Shown in pieces: positions 4,683-6,816 of a DNA stretch of 6,816 nt. Numbering within the stretch: the stretch's first letter is position 1; each line of letters opens with the position of its first letter. Source of the stretch: Clostridiaceae bacterium (GTDB lineage Bacteria; Bacillota; Clostridia; DSM-8532). The notes below the pieces were generated by a model, which saw only the letters and a list, made by a program, of their open reading frames with translations, had not been told where the DNA came from and did no database searches. The stretch is from assembly GCA_025361665.1 (NCBI GenBank), contig JANYKF010000311.1:1-6816 (forward strand). Reading direction: 5' to 3'. Position numbers and translations under genes: made by a program.

Positions 4683-4688
4683 TAAGAT
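4660..4688 (+). promoter_or_regulatory. Extended -10 promoter candidate for the 4737 gene
   Basis: TTGTCG (4660-4665), 17 bases, then TAAGAT (4683-4688) preceded by TGA (4680-4682). The downstream flank GAAC matches that of the amtB promoter. Transcription would begin near 4695, about 40 bases before the start codon at 4737. Confidence 0.45.
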
Positions 4689-4736
4689 GAACTTGGCGAA
4701 CCGGCCTGCCTGCAGGCCATGAAGGAGGTCATCGGC

Positions 4737-5798
4737 ATGTCGAATCCACAGTCACCGGCCTATCGGGAAGGAATTTGGGAAATCCGGGAAACCACCATCA
4801 CCGCCCTCCTTCCCGAAGGTGCCTGGGTTCTGCAGGTCGGCGACATCGAGTTCATCCGGCTGCAAAGCGGGACGGAAAACGGCGTTGCCTTCTGTGATGC
4901 CTTCATCAAGCCGCGTGACAGCAGCAGACCCTATCCCGTTGGCCGCTACGCCTCCGAAAAAGAAGGAATCTGCAAGGTACTTGGCCAGTTTGCGAATTGG
5001 AACGGGGTGCCTTTGCTTGGCGCTTCCGGTCAGCAAAAAATGCGGCCGGCAGAATCGGTGGCCATTTCCAGCCCAAGGCGGCAGGTGATTCCCTTCCCGA
5101 AATCACCGGATTACCCGCTGCAGACAGAGAAACCGCCCATATCGAAACCAGACATGGAGGAAGGCGCTCCCCGGGAGGATATGGACCCGGACCCGGGTGT
5201 CGGATTGAAAGGGCGCTCTGCCCCAAAGCAGGAATCGAACCCTGTACAGAACCTCGATTCACAGCTGGGATTTGAACCCAATCAAGGTTTCGATCCGCAG
5301 CAGGCATATGATCCCGGTCAGGGTTTCGATCCGCAGCGGGAATATGATCCCAGACAAGGCTACGGTCCACGGCAGACATGGTGGCAATGGGCATTCAATC
5401 CTGCCAATCCGCAATTCAGGAAAACCATGATCATCCTGTCTTCGATCATAGTCCTTCTCATTCTTTTGGGTGCTTCGGGCGTGTTCAGGGGGCTTCGGCT
5501 GCAATCCGTCAGCGGCCCGGGTATCGTCGGCATCTATTTTCTCCTGCGGGCCATGAAAAACCGCAAGCCCAAGGACCGGTTCGGAACAAACACCCCACCC
5601 AACGCTTCTTCGTGGGATCCTTATGCCCAACAGCCGGGTGCATGGAATGCCGGGTCAGGGAATTCGGACGACACCCTGAGCGATTCAGCCGCAGCCCCAA
5701 ACGAGGCGGCAAATCCGAACGATTCCGCTGCAGCCCCAAATGATTCCGCAGAAAAAAAGGATGCACACAACCCCGATGTGGACCGACAGGACACATGA
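4737..5798 (+). CDS. Unrecognised membrane protein with a hexapeptide repeat and low-complexity tail
   Basis: Encodes 353 residues of unknown function. Residues 1 to about 95 look like a compact soluble domain rich in beta strands (GAWVLQVGDIEFIRL, NGVAFCDAFIK, VLGQFANWNGVPLLG). A Pro/charged linker follows to about 178. Next come six 6-residue repeats of the type [FY]-[DEG]-P-x-x-x (179-214), then WWQWAF and a transmembrane helix at about 231-250 (MIILSSIIVLLILLGASGVF). A second hydrophobic stretch (SGPGIVGIYFLLRAM) leads to a tail with repeated DSAAAPN units. No signal peptide is seen, so the N-terminal domain is probably cytoplasmic. AAGGAGG (4722-4728), eight bases before ATG 4737, decides the start over an in-frame ATG at 4719. 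The repeats recall Tyr/Pro/Gln-rich disordered linkers of envelope proteins. It ends facing the convergent minus-strand operon. Confidence 0.75.
   Translation: MSNPQSPAYREGIWEIRETTITALLPEGAWVLQVGDIEFIRLQSGTENGVAFCDAFIKPRDSSRPYPVGRYASEKEGICKVLGQFANWNGVPLLGASGQQKMRPAESVAISSPRRQVIPFPKSPDYPLQTEKPPISKPDMEEGAPREDMDPDPGVGLKGRSAPKQESNPVQNLDSQLGFEPNQGFDPQQAYDPGQGFDPQREYDPRQGYGPRQTWWQWAFNPANPQFRKTMIILSSIIVLLILLGASGVFRGLRLQSVSGPGIVGIYFLLRAMKNRKPKDRFGTNTPPNASSWDPYAQQPGAWNAGSGNSDDTLSDSAAAPNEAANPNDSAAAPNDSAEKKDAHNPDVDRQDT
5271..5378 (+). repeat. Coding tandem repeat, six 18-bp units with a 36-bp higher order
   Basis: Units start at 5271, 5289, 5307, 5325, 5343 and 5361 and encode FEPNQG, FDPQQA, YDPGQG, FDPQRE, YDPRQG and YGPRQT. 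The block 5289-5324 is repeated as 5325-5360 with few changes, so a two-unit block appears to have been duplicated. The outer units are more diverged. Such repeats change copy number by slippage, always in steps that keep the reading frame. Confidence 0.85.
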
Positions 5799-5847
5799 TA
5801 CACGTCGGGCTTCAGGACGATGGCAACCTTTATTGTGAGGTAGGTTC

Positions 5848-5873
5848 GGTGTGCAAATGGCATTTGCCGCACC
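5848..5873. other. Hairpin in the convergent intergenic gap
   Basis: GGTG (5848-5851) and GCAAAT (5853-5858) pair with ATTTGC (5862-5867) and CACC (5870-5873) around a 3-base loop, with one wobble pair and one bulged C. It lies between the converging genes ending at 5798 and 5903 and may act as a two-way transcription stop. Neither strand has a T run after it, so it is not a standard intrinsic terminator. Nothing else was seen in the 104-base gap. Confidence 0.4.
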
Positions 5874-5902
5874 AGTTACGGGCAAGCCTCCATGGCATTC
5901 AC

Positions 5903-6568
5903 TTATGATTTCAGGATGATCCCAATGTGGGAGACTGCCGTTCCGCTGCCCTTCATGATCTCGACCATCTTTTTCTGTGCCGCGATCAGCTCATCAAGAA
6001 CCGTAACGGAATCGGCATATTGCTCCTCGGAGCGTAAATCGTGCAGCCGTTGGAGGATCTCCGCGACCATGCGTTCCTGTGCCTCCACATTGTCGCGGTA
6101 TTGCTTGAGCTGCGACACGACGTCCTTCAGCGCCACAATCTGCTCACCTGAAAGGTTCTCGCTGTTTTTCAGTATCTGCTTGATGCGGTTCCTGGCTGTT
6201 TCCACCAGTTTTGCGGCCTTCTTCTTCATGACACCGATTTCCTGGGACAGACGGTTGCTGGCTGCCAGCTTCTGGTTCATGATCTGCTTGGCCTGCTTCA
6301 TGGAATCCGCGTTGCTTTTCACTGGAGGTGCCTGCGGTGTTTCCCGGCGAATGGGGCCTTCCGTGTCCGAGTTTCTCGAGTGGATTCTGTCCGAAGCAGT
6401 GATTTTGCGCTCAGGAGTCCGCTCCGAATCGGAATGACTGGTCGTTGCGCCTGCCGGGAGCGAGCTTCCCAGAAGAAGGATGACAACGAGCAGCCAAGAG
6501 AGGGTCATGCGCCGCATCCGGCTGATTCGTGCATCCGGATTCATGTCAGGTTGTCTGTTTCGATTCAT
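5903..6568 (-). CDS. Exported alpha-helical (coiled-coil-like) protein of unknown function
   Basis: Encodes 221 residues and is not recognised. A long basic N-region (MNRNRQPDMNPDARISRMRR) precedes a hydrophobic core WLLVVILLLGSS and a likely signal peptidase I site after AGA (Ala41). Residues from about 42 to 85 are polar and Pro/Ser rich. From about 88 to 210 the sequence is charged and helical with heptad-like spacing, including MKKKAAKLVETARNRIKQIL, LSGEQIVALKDVVSQLKQY and LDELIAAQKKMVEIM. It should act outside the membrane as a helical bundle or coiled coil. AGGAGGAG, about six bases upstream of the ATG at 6566-6568, supports this start; the internal ATGs lack such a site. It begins 12 bases after the stop of the upstream gene, whose TAG overlaps this ribosome binding site, so the pair are probably translationally coupled. 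Confidence 0.75.
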   Translation of the reverse strand: MNRNRQPDMNPDARISRMRRMTLSWLLVVILLLGSSLPAGATTSHSDSERTPERKITASDRIHSRNSDTEGPIRRETPQAPPVKSNADSMKQAKQIMNQKLAASNRLSQEIGVMKKKAAKLVETARNRIKQILKNSENLSGEQIVALKDVVSQLKQYRDNVEAQERMVAEILQRLHDLRSEEQYADSVTVLDELIAAQKKMVEIMKGSGTAVSHIGIILKS

Positions 6569-6580
6569 GTCCGTCTCCTC

Positions 6581-6816
6581 CTATTCTGCCTGCCCGGCTT
6601 GCTCTTCTGTCGAAACCTGGTCGATTGCGCCGAAAAGACCATTCAGTTCCCTTTCAAGTTCATTCAGAAGGGCTTCCTTCTCGCTGGTTGAAAGGATGTT
6701 TTCAGACCGGACAAGGATACCCGCATCCAAGGATGCCTGTTTCGGTTCCGGTGCTGCAGGTGCGTCCGGCAATGGAACCGGCTGCTCGCCTGTCGACGAA
6801 CCCGCCTGTGCGGCCG
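6581..6816 (-). CDS. C-terminal part of an unrecognised protein, upstream partner in the minus-strand operon (5' end beyond window)
   Basis: The frame is open to the right edge, so only the last 77 codons are visible. The apparent TTG start near 6772 is an internal codon: the frame continues upstream as an Ala/Gln/Gly/Pro-rich stretch including GSSTGEQPVPLPDAPAAPEP. After this disordered segment the end is acidic and helical (LSTSEKEALLNELERELNGL, then FGAIDQVSTEEQAGQAE). The stop is TAG. No family can be assigned. The exported helical protein follows 12 bases downstream, which suggests a shared role at the cell envelope. Confidence 0.7.
   Translation of the reverse strand, partial: AAQAGSSTGEQPVPLPDAPAAPEPKQASLDAGILVRSENILSTSEKEALLNELERELNGLFGAIDQVSTEEQAGQAE

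Noticed and set aside
4444..4722. 92-codon plus-strand ORF overlapping the end of the small membrane protein
   Set aside because: It overlaps a better-supported gene in another frame, has no good ribosome binding site and its product is a Met/Thr/Ala-rich low-complexity sequence.
5892..6437. 181-codon plus-strand ORF opposite the exported protein
   Set aside because: It is the antisense shadow of the minus-strand gene, which has a ribosome binding site, a signal peptide and a coherent helical pattern.

Overview
The window is bacterial and looks like a Bacillota (Firmicutes) genome of moderately high GC. Most genes have strong AGGAGG-type ribosome binding sites. Several gaps carry extended -10 (TGnTAnnnT-like) promoters. 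A lipobox lipoprotein and Gram-positive-style exported proteins are present, and the first gene is a HelD-like helicase. I cannot name a genus from sequence alone; a GC-rich Erysipelotrichia-like or clostridial lineage is only a guess.

Layout, left to right. Bases 1-219 are the end of a HelD/UvrD-like helicase. After about 300 bases holding a promoter and a strong intrinsic terminator comes an ammonium transporter (518-1939, amtB). It is followed by a P-II signal protein (2115-2456) and its terminator (2507-2539). amtB and the P-II gene form a nitrogen module: Amt admits ammonium, and P-II senses ATP/ADP and 2-oxoglutarate and can plug the channel. Each has its own plausible promoter. The amtB leader contains a terminator with no convincing promoter after it, which suggests attenuation.

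A promoter followed by five degenerate 22-23 bp tandem repeats (2614-2721) precedes a PfkB-family sugar kinase resembling fructoselysine 6-kinase (2758-3558). Next is a cluster of envelope proteins on the plus strand: a cytochrome b5-like heme-binding lipoprotein (3725-4120), a small two-helix membrane protein (4191-4556) and a membrane protein with a hexapeptide repeat (4737-5798). The last two are not recognised. A 45-bp tandem duplication spans the junction of the first two. The small membrane protein ends at a TAG, after which the same frame continues for 17 codons of matching composition.

From 5903 to the right edge, two genes on the minus strand form an operon: the end of an unrecognised protein (6581 to beyond 6816) and an exported helical protein (5903-6568). 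They converge on the plus-strand cluster across a 104-base gap with one hairpin.

The least explained signals are the amtB leader terminator, the periodic GCATGC array before the kinase, the in-frame sequence beyond TAG codons, and several very short ORFs with good ribosome binding sites. No CRISPR array, tRNA, rRNA or insertion sequence was seen.
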